Source: Symbiobacterium thermophilum IAM 14863
GTDB lineage: Bacteria; Bacillota; Sulfobacillia; Symbiobacteriales; Symbiobacteriaceae
Assembly (NCBI RefSeq): GCF_000009905.1
Contig: NC_006177.1
Location: 124,001-188,000 of the forward strand
Reading direction: 5' to 3'
Length of the DNA: 64,000 nt
Positions within the stretch are counted from its first letter, which is position 1. Every line of letters begins with the position of its first letter. The notes beneath the pieces were generated by a model. That model was given only the letters and a program-made list of their open reading frames with translations, searched no databases and had not been told where the DNA came from. The position numbers and the translations under genes were made by a program. Positions 7,060 to 16,164 of the stretch are shown piece after piece.

Positions 7060-8455
7060 CGGCCCGGTGATTGGGGTGGGCTTGCATTGGAACAGATGTG
7101 CACTTGGCCCAAGGCCTTGTGCCACAGGCGTTGCCGGATACGCGGGGCTTGCAGGCCGCACGGCGCCTGGGTTTGGGGAAATTGCACATTCTTGCCAACG
7201 AGAGGTCGAACCGGTGGGGGAGGTCTGGGAGTCCCGAACTCGTGGGTCGCTGTCCGAACAGCTTCGAAGGCAGCTGCCAGTGGTCTCTGATCAGGATCCA
7301 GGGGGCGACCATGAGCAGCCTATGGCGGGGCGAAGTCTCGTTGAAACGAACGGGCACTTTCCTCAACGCCTGTCCCACAGGCGTTTGCGGGTACGCGTAG
7401 CTTGCAGACCGCATGCTGCCTGGGTTTGAGGGAAGTGCACATCGTTGTCAACGAAACGAGCCACGCGCCGGTCAACCTGCCACTCATGACTTGGGGTCGC
7501 TGCGAAAACCACTGCGTATGCGCCTCGATCGGTCTTCAGGGGCGAGGGGGAGGTGCTGGACGGTCCGGTGACCGGGGCGGACTTGCACTGTAACGAATGT
7601 GCACTTTGCACAAGGCCTTGCGGCACAGGCGTTTCCGGGTAGGAGTAGCTGGAAGACCGCACGGTGGCTGGGTTTGAGGAAAGTGCACATTCTTAGCACG
7701 AGAGGACGAAGCGGTGGGTTAGGTCTGGGCGCCCGGAATTCGTGAGTAGCCTTCCGGGTAGCTTCGACGGCAACTCCGAGTGGACTTGGATCAGGATCCA
7801 GGTGGTCGGTTATGAGCTGCCTATGGAGGGGCGAAGTCTCCTTGAAACGAATGTGCACTTTCCTCAAGGTCTTGTGCCACAGGCGTTTGCGGGTACGCGT
7901 AGCTTGCAGACCGCATGCTGCCTGGGTTTGAAGGAAGTGCACATTGTTGTCAGCAAAACGAGCCACGCGCCGGTCAATCTGCCACCCATGACTTGGGGTC
8001 GCCGCGAAAACCACTGCGCATGCGCCTCGGTCGGTCTTCGATCAAGGGCGGGGGGAGGTGCTGGACGGTCCGGTGACCGGGGCGGACTCGCACTGTAACG
8101 AATGTGCACTTTGCACAAGGCCTTGCGGCACAGGCGTTTCCGGGTAGGAGTAGCTGGAAGACCGCACGGTGGCTGGGTTTGAGGAAAGTGCACATTCGTG
8201 CCAATGAGATGACGAACCGGTGGGCTGGTCTGGGCGTCCGGAACTCGTGAGTAGCTGTCCGAGCAGCTTCGACGGCAGCTGCCAGTGGTCTCTGATCAGG
8301 ATCCAGGGGGCGACCATGAGCAGCCTATGGCGGGGCGAAGTCTCGTTGAAACGAATGGGCATTTTCCTCAACGCCTTGTCCCACAGGCATTTCCATGAAC
8401 GAGCGGTTCACAGACCGCATGCTGCCTGGGTTTGAGGGAGGTGCGCATTCCGTGG
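7060..8455. repeat. Array of six palindromic elements at ~250-bp spacing
   Basis: Six copies of a ~95-bp element lie at about 7096-7190, 7349-7442, 7596-7692, 7850-7945, 8101-8196 and 8354-8449, spaced 247-254 bp apart. Each starts near AATGTGCACTTTCCTCAA and ends near TTTGAGGAAAGTGCACATT, so the ends are inverted repeats and the whole can fold into one long hairpin, with inner arms CAGGC/GCCTG. The DNA between copies is also repeated and comes in two alternating kinds: one after copies 1, 3 and 5, another after copies 2 and 4 and, partly, before copy 1. The real unit is therefore ~500 bp, repeated about two and a half times. Frames across the array do not resemble proteins. With flanks, the gene-free stretch runs from 6817 to 8639. 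Confidence 0.85.
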
Positions 8456-8543
8456 GGAGACCGCGGTGAGCGAGCATGTTCGGCAAAGTCGGGCCCGGAA
8501 GGGATTCGCCCGGAGGAGGATAGCATCCCTAACACGCGCGGGG

Positions 8544-8572
8544 TTGACAGGTGGCATGCACAGGAGGATAAT
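8544..8572 (+). promoter_or_regulatory. Sigma-A-type promoter of the S4 paralogue
   Basis: A consensus TTGACA (-35, 8544-8549) is followed, after a 17-bp spacer, by GATAAT (8567-8572), one mismatch from the -10 consensus. It lies about 70 bp upstream of the S4 start. This is among the best promoters in the window. Confidence 0.8.
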
Positions 8573-8592
8573 CGATAACGATTCTCATTCTC
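8568..8592 (+). promoter_or_regulatory. Fur-family operator (Fur/Zur box) overlapping the -10
   Basis: The 19-mer GATAACGATTCTCATTCTC (8574-8592) matches the classic Fur box GATAATGATAATCATTATC at 15 of 19 positions by eye. It overlaps a second dyad, AATCG-ATAA-CGATT (8570-8583). The box starts inside the -10 element, a typical repressor position. Fur, Zur, Mnt or PerR cannot be told apart from sequence. Control of a ribosomal-protein paralogue points to Zur by analogy with zinc-responsive ribosomal paralogues. Confidence 0.6.
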
Positions 8593-8639
8593 AAAGCTAC
8601 CACACTACGGTCAGGCGGAAAGGAGGGCTGAGAGACAGG

Positions 8640-9245
8640 ATGGCGCGTTACATCGGTCCCAAGCACAAGCTCTGCCGCCGGGTCGGCCGGCCGCTGTGCG
8701 GGTCGGCGAAGTGCCCTGCGCTGAAGCGCCCGTACAGGCCCGGACAGCACGGTCCCGGCCGGCCGCAGAAGTTGAGCGAGTATGGCGCGCAGCTCCTGGA
8801 GAAGCAGAAGCTGCGGTTTATATATGGCGTGATGGAGCGGCAGTTCCGCCGGTACTTCGAGCAGGCCCAGCGCAGCCGGGGCGTGACCGGCGAGGTGCTG
8901 CTGCAGCTCCTGGAGCAGCGGCTGGACACCGTCGTCTACCGGCTGGGTTTCGCCCGCACCATGGCTGCCGCCAGGCAGTTGGTGGGCCACGGGCACGTGA
9001 CGCTGAACGGCCGCCGGGTGGACATCGCCTCGTGCCAGGTCAAGCCCGGGGATGTCGTGGGGCTCACCCAAAAGGCCCGCTCCCTGGCGGTGGTCCGGGA
9101 GAGCCTGGACCTCCGCAGGCCGGTTCCGCCGTACCTCTCCCTCGACGAGACCACCATGACCAGCCGGCTGCAGCGGCTACCGCTGCGGGAGGAGATCCCG
9201 GTCGACGTGGATGAGAGCCTCGTGGTCGAGTTGTACGCCCGGTAA
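8640..9245 (+). CDS. rpsD: 30S ribosomal protein S4 (probable regulated paralogue)
   Basis: The 201-residue protein has the S4 N-terminal domain with [12 protein letters not shown] and KLSEYG, followed by an S4 RNA-binding domain ([16 protein letters not shown]...[14 protein letters not shown]). S4 nucleates 30S assembly. The ATG follows AAAGGAGG. The N terminus has cysteines at 12, 20 and 25, an incomplete version of the four-Cys zinc site in some S4 proteins. In most Firmicutes rpsD stands alone or with rpsM-rpsK-rpoA; here it stands alone between a repeat array and pfl genes, behind a Fur-type operator. That suggests a second, metal-regulated copy, but the window cannot show whether another rpsD exists. 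Confidence 0.9.
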   Translation: MARYIGPKHKLCRRVGRPLCGSAKCPALKRPYRPGQHGPGRPQKLSEYGAQLLEKQKLRFIYGVMERQFRRYFEQAQRSRGVTGEVLLQLLEQRLDTVVYRLGFARTMAAARQLVGHGHVTLNGRRVDIASCQVKPGDVVGLTQKARSLAVVRESLDLRRPVPPYLSLDETTMTSRLQRLPLREEIPVDVDESLVVELYAR

Positions 9246-9343
9246 CGGTGGGCACAGGCGCAGCACGTATCGCAGCAAGCCGGCCCGGGCCGTGGTCACA
9301 GCGGTCCGGGTCTGGCGTTCTTCCCGCATTTCCGAGCAGCAGA

Positions 9344-9383
9344 ACGGCCTGAACCGCATTGCTTGCGGTTCAGGCCGTGTTGT
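9344..9383 (+). terminator. Terminator after the S4 gene
   Basis: A perfect 15-bp stem (9344-9358 with 9364-9378, ACGGCCTGAACCGCA and complement) has a TTGCT loop and is followed by GTTGTC. It lies about 100 bp beyond the S4 stop. It lies also beyond the pflA stop in reverse, so it could serve both directions. Confidence 0.75.
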
Positions 9384-9491
9384 CATCGGCCGCGGGAGGC
9401 GGTCCCAGGCCGGCGTATGCCGGTCCCGTGCCGGTCCCCTGGCCTCGGGGCCCACATCGTGAATGGCCGCGCCCGGACCGGGGGCGCTCCC

Positions 9492-10280
9492 CTAGTCCGC
9501 CGGGATCCCCCGGTCTGCGAGCTGCTGCCGGATCCGCGCCAGGGTCTCCTCGGACGGCGGCGCGACGCCGTCCAGCCCGTACGGCAGCCCGAGCGCTTCC
9601 CACTTGTGCCGGCCCAGCAGGTGGTAGGGGAGCAGCTCTACCTTTTCCACCGTGGGCAGCGTCTGCACCAGGTCCGCGAGGGCCTCCACGTCTGCCGGGC
9701 TGTCGGTCCAGCCGGGGACCACCACGTACCGGATCCAGATCGGGATGCCCATGGCCGCGGCCAGCCGGGCGGTGGTGCGCGGCGGCCGACCATCGACGCC
9801 GGTCAGGGCCTTGTGGCGCAGGAGGTCGGGGTGCTTGATGTCCAGGAGCAGCAGGTCGGTCTGCTCCAGCACCCGCCGGGCCCGCTCGGGGGGCGCGAAG
9901 CCGCTGGTGTCGAGGGCGGTGTGGATGAACAGGCGGCGGCATTCGGCGAACAGATCGGCCACGAAGTCGGGCTGCAGCAGCGGCTCCCCGCCGCTGACGG
10001 TCACGCCGCCGCCGGAGAACTTCATGTATGGGACGTAGGACTGGATCTCCTCGATCAGGCTGCCCACCGTGACTTCCGCACCCTGCCCGGGATCCCACGT
10101 GTCGGGGTTGTGGCAGTAACGGCAGCGGAGCGGGCAGCCCTGGACGAAGACCACGAACCGCAGCCCGGGACCGTCAACGGCCCCGCAGCTCTCCACCGAG
10201 TGGATGCGGCCGGTGCGGCGCGCACGGTCCGGTGTCGGCTCGGGATGGACCCGCCCCACCCCGCCTGCCACGTGCATCAC
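9492..10280 (-). CDS. pflA: Pyruvate formate-lyase activating enzyme (radical SAM)
   Basis: The 262-residue protein shows the radical-SAM cluster motif CX3CX2C at C49, C53 and C56 ([13 protein letters not shown]) and the SAM-binding GGE motif ([13 protein letters not shown]). It generates the glycyl radical on PflB. Translation may begin at GTG 10280, overlapping the pflB stop by 4 nt, or at the next codon, ATG 10277; both imply coupling to pflB. The N-terminal ~22 residues upstream of TGRIHSVES are longer than usual. The order pflB-pflA is standard. Confidence 0.93.
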   Translation of the reverse strand: MMHVAGGVGRVHPEPTPDRARRTGRIHSVESCGAVDGPGLRFVVFVQGCPLRCRYCHNPDTWDPGQGAEVTVGSLIEEIQSYVPYMKFSGGGVTVSGGEPLLQPDFVADLFAECRRLFIHTALDTSGFAPPERARRVLEQTDLLLLDIKHPDLLRHKALTGVDGRPPRTTARLAAAMGIPIWIRYVVVPGWTDSPADVEALADLVQTLPTVEKVELLPYHLLGRHKWEALGLPYGLDGVAPPSEETLARIRQQLADRGIPAD

Positions 10281-12505
10281 AGACTCTGGTGGAACGTGCG
10301 GCTGATCACGTCGAGCTGCTGCTCGCGCGTCAGCTTCACGAAGTTCACGGCGTAGCCCGAGACCCGGACGGTGAGCTGCGGGTAGAGCTCCGGATGCTCC
10401 ATGGCATCCAGCAGGGTCTCACGGCTGAGGCAGTTGACGTTCAGGTGGTGCGCGCCCTGGCTGGTGTAGGCGTCCAGGATGGCCACCAGATTGCGCCGCT
10501 GATCCTCCCGGGTCCGGCCCAGAGCCTTCGGCACGATGGAGAAGGTGTTGGAGATGCCGTCCTTGGCCGCCTCATAGGGGATCTTGGCCACGGAGGTGAG
10601 CGAGGCGATCGCCCCCTTCCGGTCGCGCCCGTGCATGGGGTTGGCGCCGGGAGCCAGAGGCACGCCGGCCTTCCGGCCGTCCGGGGTGGTGCCGGTGTGC
10701 TTGCCGTACACCACGTTGGAGGTGATCGTCAGCACGGACAGGGTGATATCGGCATCCCGGTAGGCCTTGTTCTTCCGCAGCCGCGCGGTGAACTCTTCCA
10801 CCACCTCGCGGGCGATGGAGTCCACCCGGTCGTCGTTGTTGCCATAGGCCGGGTACTCGCCCTCGATCTCGAAGTCCACCGCGATGCCCCGCTCGTCGCG
10901 CACGGGCCGGACCCTGGCGTGCTTGATCGCCGAGAGGGAGTCCGCCACCACCGAGAGCCCCGCGATGCCGCAGGCCATGGTGCGGTAGATGTCACGGTCG
11001 TGCAGGGCGAACTCCAGCCACTCGTAGTTGTACTTGTCGTGCATGTAGTGGATGATGTTGAGCGTGTTGATGTACAGCCGCGCCAGCCAGTCCATCATCT
11101 CGCTGAAGCGGGCCCGCACTTCCTCGTAGTCGAGCACGTCGCTGGTGATGGGCTGCAGCCGGGGGCCCACCTGCTGGCCCGACTTCTCGTCGACGCCGCC
11201 GTTAATGGCGTAGAGCAGGCACTTGGCCAGGTTGGCCCGGGCGCCGAAGAACTGCCTCTGCTTGCCGATCCGCATGGCCGAGACGCAGCAGGCGATGCCG
11301 TAGTCGTCGCCCCACAGCGGCCGCATGATGTCGTCGTTCTCGTACTGGATCGCCGACGTGTCGATGGAGACCTGCGCGCAGAACTTCTTGAACCCCTCGG
11401 GCAACCGGGTGGACCAGAGCACCGTCAGGTTGGGCTCCGGCGCCGGGCCCAGGTTGTAGAGCGTCTGCAGGAACCGGAACGAGGTCCGGGTGACCAGGGT
11501 GCGGCCGTCCAGCCCCATGCCGCCGATGGACTCGGTCACCCAGGTGGGATCCCCGCTGAAGAGCTCGTTGTACTCCGGCGTGCGCAGGAAGGCGACCTGG
11601 CGCAGCTTGATGATGAGCTGGTCCACCAGCTCCTGGGCCTGCGCCTCGGTAAGGAGGCCCGACTCCAGGTCCCGCTCGATGTAGATGTCGAGGAAGGTGG
11701 AGATCCGGCCGATGGACATGGCGGCGCCGTTCTGTTCCCGGATCGCGCCCAGGTAGCCCATGTAGAGCCACTGGATCGCCTCCCGGGCGTTCTCCGCGGG
11801 GCGGCCGAGGTCCAGGCCGTACCAGCGGCCCAGCTCCTTCAACTCGTGCAGCGCGTTGATCTGCTCCGTCAGCTCCTCCCGGAGCCGGATGGTGGGTTCA
11901 TCCATGACCCAGGGCTCGGTGGCGGCCTTCTCCCGCTCCTTCTCTTCGATGAGCCGGTCGATGCCGTAAAGCGCCACCCGGCGGTAGTCGCCGATGATGC
12001 GGCCGCGGCCGTAGGCGTCGGGCAGGCCGGTGATGATGTGGTTGGAGCGGGCGGCGCGCATCTCGGGGGTGTACGCGTCAAACACGCCCTGGTTGTGGGT
12101 CTTGCGGTACTGGGTGTAGATGGTCTTCCACTGGGGGTCGGCCTCGTAGCCGTAGGCCTTCATCGAGGACTCGACCATGCGCCAGCCGCCGGCAGGGTAG
12201 AACGTCCGCTTGCCGGGCTCGTCGGTCTGCAGGCCGACGATCAGCTCCAGGTCCCGGTCCACGTACCCCGGCCTGTGCGACAGGATCCCAGCGGGAGTCT
12301 GGGTGTCCACCTTCAGCGGAGCCCGCTTGGCCTGCTCCTCCCTGAAGATGGCGAACACCTTCTCCCATAGGGCCTTGGTCCGTTGGGTCGGGCCGCTGAG
12401 GAAGGAAGCATCGCCCTCATAAGGGCGGTAGTTCTGCTGGATGAAGTCGCGGGTATCGATATGCCGCTGCCAGCGGCCGGGACGGAATCCACGCCACGCG
12501 GTCAT
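10277..12505 (-). CDS. pflB: Formate C-acetyltransferase (pyruvate formate-lyase)
   Basis: This 742-residue glycyl-radical enzyme converts pyruvate and CoA to acetyl-CoA and formate under anoxic conditions. The catalytic Cys pair lies at residues 406-407 ([12 protein letters not shown]) and the radical glycine is Gly717 in [12 protein letters not shown], 25 residues from the end as expected. Length is normal for true PflB rather than diol-dehydratase relatives. The ATG at 12505 follows GGAGGAGGG. pflA follows directly. Formate made here could feed the Mo enzyme at 3217-6816 if that proves to be a formate dehydrogenase. Confidence 0.95.
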   Translation of the reverse strand: MTAWRGFRPGRWQRHIDTRDFIQQNYRPYEGDASFLSGPTQRTKALWEKVFAIFREEQAKRAPLKVDTQTPAGILSHRPGYVDRDLELIVGLQTDEPGKRTFYPAGGWRMVESSMKAYGYEADPQWKTIYTQYRKTHNQGVFDAYTPEMRAARSNHIITGLPDAYGRGRIIGDYRRVALYGIDRLIEEKEREKAATEPWVMDEPTIRLREELTEQINALHELKELGRWYGLDLGRPAENAREAIQWLYMGYLGAIREQNGAAMSIGRISTFLDIYIERDLESGLLTEAQAQELVDQLIIKLRQVAFLRTPEYNELFSGDPTWVTESIGGMGLDGRTLVTRTSFRFLQTLYNLGPAPEPNLTVLWSTRLPEGFKKFCAQVSIDTSAIQYENDDIMRPLWGDDYGIACCVSAMRIGKQRQFFGARANLAKCLLYAINGGVDEKSGQQVGPRLQPITSDVLDYEEVRARFSEMMDWLARLYINTLNIIHYMHDKYNYEWLEFALHDRDIYRTMACGIAGLSVVADSLSAIKHARVRPVRDERGIAVDFEIEGEYPAYGNNDDRVDSIAREVVEEFTARLRKNKAYRDADITLSVLTITSNVVYGKHTGTTPDGRKAGVPLAPGANPMHGRDRKGAIASLTSVAKIPYEAAKDGISNTFSIVPKALGRTREDQRRNLVAILDAYTSQGAHHLNVNCLSRETLLDAMEHPELYPQLTVRVSGYAVNFVKLTREQQLDVISRTFHQSL

Positions 12506-12615
12506 TGTCGACCCTCCTCCCGGTTGAAACCGGCCCGCAATTCTTGCAGATCCTGGTGAAATGTCGTTTTTCGCCGGTGAAATGCGTGTTCTTGACGGCG
12601 AATTGCAGCCAGGCC

Positions 12616-12643
12616 GGTATAACCCTATGTTAGCCGCCGGCAA
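12616..12643 (-). promoter_or_regulatory. pflB: Probable pflB promoter
   Basis: On the minus strand TTGCCG (12643-12638) and TATACC (12621-12616) are separated by 16 bp, about 110 bp upstream of the pflB ATG. The leader between contains a direct repeat of GGTGAAATG (12555-12590). No other good pair was seen. Confidence 0.45.
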
Positions 12644-12743
12644 GGAAGCTGACCATTGATCTCGAGAACGATTTCACAAGCAGTACGAAAGTCTACCCGC
12701 GGTCGTGAAGGAGTGCGTTTGGACCAGGATAGAAAGGAGGGGG

Positions 12744-12775
12744 GCAAAACCGGGGAGCGGCCTGACCGCTCCCCG
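12744..12775 (-). terminator. Minus-strand terminator beyond the 21/22-bp array
   Basis: CGGGGAGCGG (12751-12760) and CCGCTCCCCG (12766-12775) form a perfect 10-bp stem. Read on the minus strand, it is followed by GTTTTGCC, a U-run typical of an intrinsic terminator. On the plus strand it has no T-run. It would end transcripts coming from the HesB-like gene through the repeat array. Confidence 0.6.
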
Positions 12776-12794
12776 ATGCTGTCGCTGAAGACTT

Positions 12795-13215
12795 CCCATG
12801 CAGTTGTCATCAATTTCTCATGGCGTCGACGCCAACTTCCCATGCGTTGTCATCAACTTCTCATGGCGTTGACGCCAACCTCCCATGCATTGCCATCAAC
12901 TGCTCATGGAACCGACGCCAGCGTTCCATGCGCTGCCATCAACTTCTCATGGCGTTGACGCCAACTTCCCATGCGTTGTCATCAACTTCTCATGGCGTTG
13001 ACGCCAACCTCCCATGCATTGCCATCAACTGCTCATGGAACCGACGCCAGCGTTCCATGCGCTGCCATCAACTTCTCATGGAGCCGATGCCAACTTCCCA
13101 TGCAGGCGCTGTCCACTTCCATGCGTTGCTATCAACTTCTCATGCAGTGTTGCGAACACCCCATGCAGTTCCTCGCCACTTCACGTGCGGTCGCGATCAA
13201 CTTCTCATGCCGCCG
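12795..13215. repeat. Tandem array of ~20 dyad-containing 21/22-bp repeats
   Basis: CATG recurs at 12797, 12819, 12841, 12862, 12884, 12905, 12927, 12948, 12970, 12991, 13013, 13034, 13056, 13077, 13099, 13120, 13141 and 13162, with decayed copies to about 13206. Intervals alternate 22 and 21 bp, close to two helical turns. Most units carry a dyad such as GTTGACGCCAAC or GTTGTCATCAAC (GTTG-N4-CAAC). Blocks 12841-12969 and 12970-13098 are nearly identical, so a 129-bp (six-unit) duplication has occurred. The regular phasing resembles iterons or a multi-operator site more than coding DNA. The gene-free stretch runs 12506-13230 and otherwise holds the pflB leader and a terminator. Confidence 0.85.
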
Positions 13216-13230
13216 CGACATCGTCTCCGG

Positions 13231-13521
13231 CTAACAGCTGCCCATGTTGGGGTGCTTGAAGGTGAACTCCCCGCCCCACGGGTCCTGCTCGAAGCCCAGT
13301 TCGGCTCCCTGGAACCACTTGGCGACCTGCTGCTCGAGGTAAACGCGGGCGTCGCCCTCGACGATGGTCACGTCCGTCTCTCTCGGCTCTTCCAGAGCGA
13401 GGCCCAGGCTGGGACCGCCTCAACCGTAACCCTGGACAAAGATGCGGAAGCCCACCTTCTCCGGCTTGCCTTCCAGGCGCCGGGCGATTTCGGCGGCGGC
13501 TTCCGGGGTGATCGTGATCAC
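13231..13521 (-). CDS. HesB/IscA-like protein, probable selenoprotein (Sec34 encoded by UGA)
   Basis: Reading from GTG 13521 through a TGA at codon 34 (13422-13420) to TAG gives a 96-residue protein: ITPEAAAEIARRL, then GFRIFVQGYG-U-GGPSLGLALEEP, ending HPNMGSC. The UGA replaces the conserved Cys of A-type Fe-S carriers (GGCSG in IscA), and UGG-P-GLAL is the signature of the known HesB-like selenoprotein family. The sequence stays homologous on both sides of the UGA. A hairpin lies 27 nt downstream. GGAGGT lies 8 nt before GTG. The gene is divergent from fabZ. The biochemical role of these proteins is not established; Fe-S or redox function is inferred. Conventional gene calling would miss or truncate it. 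Confidence 0.82.
13382..13401 (-). other. Candidate SECIS hairpin of the HesB-like gene
   Basis: In the mRNA, CUCG-CUCU pairs with AGAG-C-CGAG: eight base pairs with one bulged C around a GGA apical loop. The loop starts 27 nt after the UGA, inside the usual bacterial SECIS window, and begins with G. It lies within the coding region as bacterial SECIS elements must. Confidence 0.6.
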
Positions 13522-13658
13522 TCTGCAACACCTCCGGCATGTATCCCATACCCCGTAGGGTTATGGTAGTCCTCCAAGCCGCGGGCGTCAAGAGGATAAG
13601 GCGGCCAACTGGGGAATACTCAACATAAGAATTCCCGTAGCTCAGGGGGGCGTATCCG

Positions 13659-14105
13659 CTGGACATCAAGCAGATCATGGAGATCATCCCGCACCGCCAC
13701 CCGTTCCTGCTGATCGACCGGGTGCTGGAACTGGAGCCGGGCAGGCGGGTGGTGGCGGTGAAGAACGTGTCGATGAACGAGCCGGTCTTTCAGGGGCATT
13801 ACCCCGGCAACCCGATCTTTCCCGGCGTGCTGATCCTGGAGGCCATGGCGCAGGCGGGGGCGGTGGCCGTGCTCTCGCAGCCCGAGTTCGCCGGCAAGGT
13901 GCCGCTTTTCGCCGGGATCGACGACGCGCGCTTCCGCCGTCCGGTGCTGCCCGGCGACCAGCTGCGCCTCGAGGTGGAGATGGTCGCGATGCGGCGCGGG
14001 CTCGGCGTCGGCAAGGGGATGGCCTACGTGGGCGACGAGCTGAAGGCGGAGGCCACGCTGAAGTTCGCCCTCGTCGACGCGGCCACGCCGGAACCGGCCC
14101 GGTAG
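13659..14105 (+). CDS. fabZ: 3-hydroxyacyl-ACP dehydratase FabZ
   Basis: FabZ removes water from 3-hydroxyacyl-ACP in fatty-acid elongation. The catalytic His lies in [15 protein letters not shown] and the Glu in LILEAMAQ. From ATG 13677 the protein is 142 residues and begins [12 protein letters not shown], which lacks the LDIKQI segment found in most FabZ. That segment is present in frame just upstream (13659-13676) and is preceded by AGGGGGG, while ATG 13677 has no ribosome site. A CTG start at 13659 (148 residues) is therefore preferred here; the start is uncertain. The gene is alone, divergent from the HesB-like gene. Confidence 0.9.
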   Translation: MDIKQIMEIIPHRHPFLLIDRVLELEPGRRVVAVKNVSMNEPVFQGHYPGNPIFPGVLILEAMAQAGAVAVLSQPEFAGKVPLFAGIDDARFRRPVLPGDQLRLEVEMVAMRRGLGVGKGMAYVGDELKAEATLKFALVDAATPEPAR

Positions 14106-14111
14106 ATGTCC

Positions 14112-14140
14112 TTGACACGCACGGGAACCGGTGGTAACCT
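14112..14140 (+). promoter_or_regulatory. metK: metK promoter
   Basis: Consensus TTGACA (14112-14117) lies 17 bp from TAACCT (14135-14140). It is just upstream of the S-box aptamer, placing the transcript start close to the aptamer 5' end. Confidence 0.7.
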
Positions 14141-14155
14141 AGTTCGCAACCGAAT

Positions 14156-14275
14156 ACTCTTATCAAGAGAAGCGGAGGGACCTGGCCCGATGAAGCTTCG
14201 GCAACCAGCCTGCGTCACCAGGCAAGGTGCCAAGTCCAGCCGGGCATACTACCGGGAGATAAGAGGGAAGAGAAG
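14156..14275 (+). ncRNA. SAM-I (S-box) riboswitch
   Basis: The leader carries hallmark S-box segments: CTTATCAAGAGAAGCGGAGG, GACCTGGCCCGATGAAGC, CGGCAACC, AAGGTGCCAA-TCC and a closing ATAAGAG that pairs with CTTAT to form P1. It directly precedes a terminator and metK. With SAM bound, P1 forms and the downstream terminator folds, so metK is switched off when SAM is plentiful. Confidence 0.95.
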
Positions 14276-14291
14276 CTCATACGCGCTAGCC

Positions 14292-14320
14292 ACCCTCTTC
14301 CTATGCGAAGAGGGTGTTTT
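14292..14320 (+). terminator. S-box-controlled terminator
   Basis: ACCCTCTTC (14292-14300) pairs with GAAGAGGGT (14307-14315) around CTATGC, followed by GTTTT. The AAGAGGGAAGAG region near 14266 can compete for the CCCTCTTC arm as antiterminator. Confidence 0.88.
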
Positions 14321-14372
14321 GGTGTGTATTCGCCTGAACGGTCCCGAACCGTCAGAGGAGGTAGACGAGCAG

Positions 14373-15569
<1,197 letters not shown>

Positions 15570-15572
15570 CGC

Positions 15573-15606
15573 AAGACCGTCCCCGACTCCGCGGGGACGG
15601 TCTTTC
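15573..15606 (+). terminator. metK terminator
   Basis: AAGACCGTCCCC (15573-15584) pairs perfectly with GGGGACGGTCTT (15593-15604) and is followed by TC; U residues lie within the 3' arm. It is 3 bp after the metK stop. Confidence 0.8.
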
Positions 15607-15717
15607 GCGCGCAGCGGCGGCGGGGCCCGGTCGTATTCGGGCCGGATCCTGCCCGCGGGCCCCGCGGCACCCCGCGCGTCGCCCCCGTCATATGCTGGCT
15701 CCCGGGAGGGGGCGGCG

Positions 15718-16125
15718 GTGCGGGAAGGACCGTTCTTCTGGGGGCTGCTGGCCCTGGCGGCGTATGGCCTGGTGAGCGCCGTGGCCCGCGCGGCGGAGCT
15801 GATCGGGAGGCTGCGCCCGAGCGGGGACCCGGCGGATGAGCCGGCGGCCTGCGTGGTGCTGGTGCGGGACCAGGCGGACCGGATCGAGGGTGCGCTGGAC
15901 CGAATCGCCCGCGCTGCCGACGGCGAGCTGGTGCTCGTGGACCTGGGCTCCCGGGACGAGACGGCCGCCATCCTGAACCGGCTGGCCTGCCGGTACGGGC
16001 ATGCGCTGGTGCTGCAGCTGGGCCACCTGACCCGCCAGGAGGCCATCGCCCGGGCCGTGGCCGCCACGACGGCTCCCAGGGTCGTGATCGTGGATCTGGA
16101 GGGCCATCTGGAAAAAGAAGGATGA
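15718..16125 (+). CDS. Small membrane-anchored protein with a glycosyltransferase-2-like segment
   Basis: The 135-residue product begins at GTG after GGGAGGGGG. Residues 7-30 form one membrane segment (FWGLLALAAYGLVSAVARAAEL). The rest (AACVVLVRDQADRIEGALDRI... LVLVDLGSRDETAAILNRLA... VVIVDLEGH) resembles the nucleotide-binding beta-alpha-beta start of family 2 glycosyltransferases, with a DXSXDET-like element, but it stops long before a complete domain. It could be a degenerate or regulatory relative. Function is not known. It lies upstream of comF. Confidence 0.7.
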   Translation: MREGPFFWGLLALAAYGLVSAVARAAELIGRLRPSGDPADEPAACVVLVRDQADRIEGALDRIARAADGELVLVDLGSRDETAAILNRLACRYGHALVLQLGHLTRQEAIARAVAATTAPRVVIVDLEGHLEKEG

Positions 16126-16126
16126 A

Positions 16127-16160
16127 GTCACCCCCGCGGCGAAACTCGCGCGGGGGTGAC
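16127..16160 (+). terminator. Strong hairpin overlapping the comF start region
   Basis: GTCACCCCCGCG (16127-16138) pairs with CGCGGGGGTGAC (16149-16160), a perfect 12-bp stem with a 10-nt loop but no T-run. The 3' arm contains the GGGGGTGA that would serve as comF ribosome site, so the hairpin may limit comF translation rather than end transcription. Confidence 0.5.
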
Positions 16161-16164
16161 GCCA

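Noticed and set aside
7060-8440. Small proteins encoded by the many frames in the palindrome array
   Set aside because: The frames repeat with the DNA, lack ribosome sites and show no protein-like composition.
7060-8455. CRISPR array or insertion sequence
   Set aside because: Repeat length (~95 bp) and repeated spacers do not fit CRISPR. The inverted ends enclose no transposase frame, so this is not a complete IS.
10232-12370. A 712-codon open frame antisense to pflB
   Set aside because: It mirrors pflB, is full of Gly/His/Val runs typical of antisense frames in GC-rich DNA, and has no recognisable domain or ribosome site.
12795-13215. CRISPR array
   Set aside because: Units are continuous 21/22-mers without unique spacers, and no cas gene is near.
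12820-13569. Plus-strand open frame through the 21/22-bp repeats and across the HesB-like gene
   Set aside because: The first half translates the repeats and the second is the antisense of the HesB-like gene; no homology or ribosome site.
14106-14372. Upstream extension of MetK
   Set aside because: The extension would translate the SAM riboswitch and its terminator; the ATG at 14373 has the ribosome site and matches the family N terminus.
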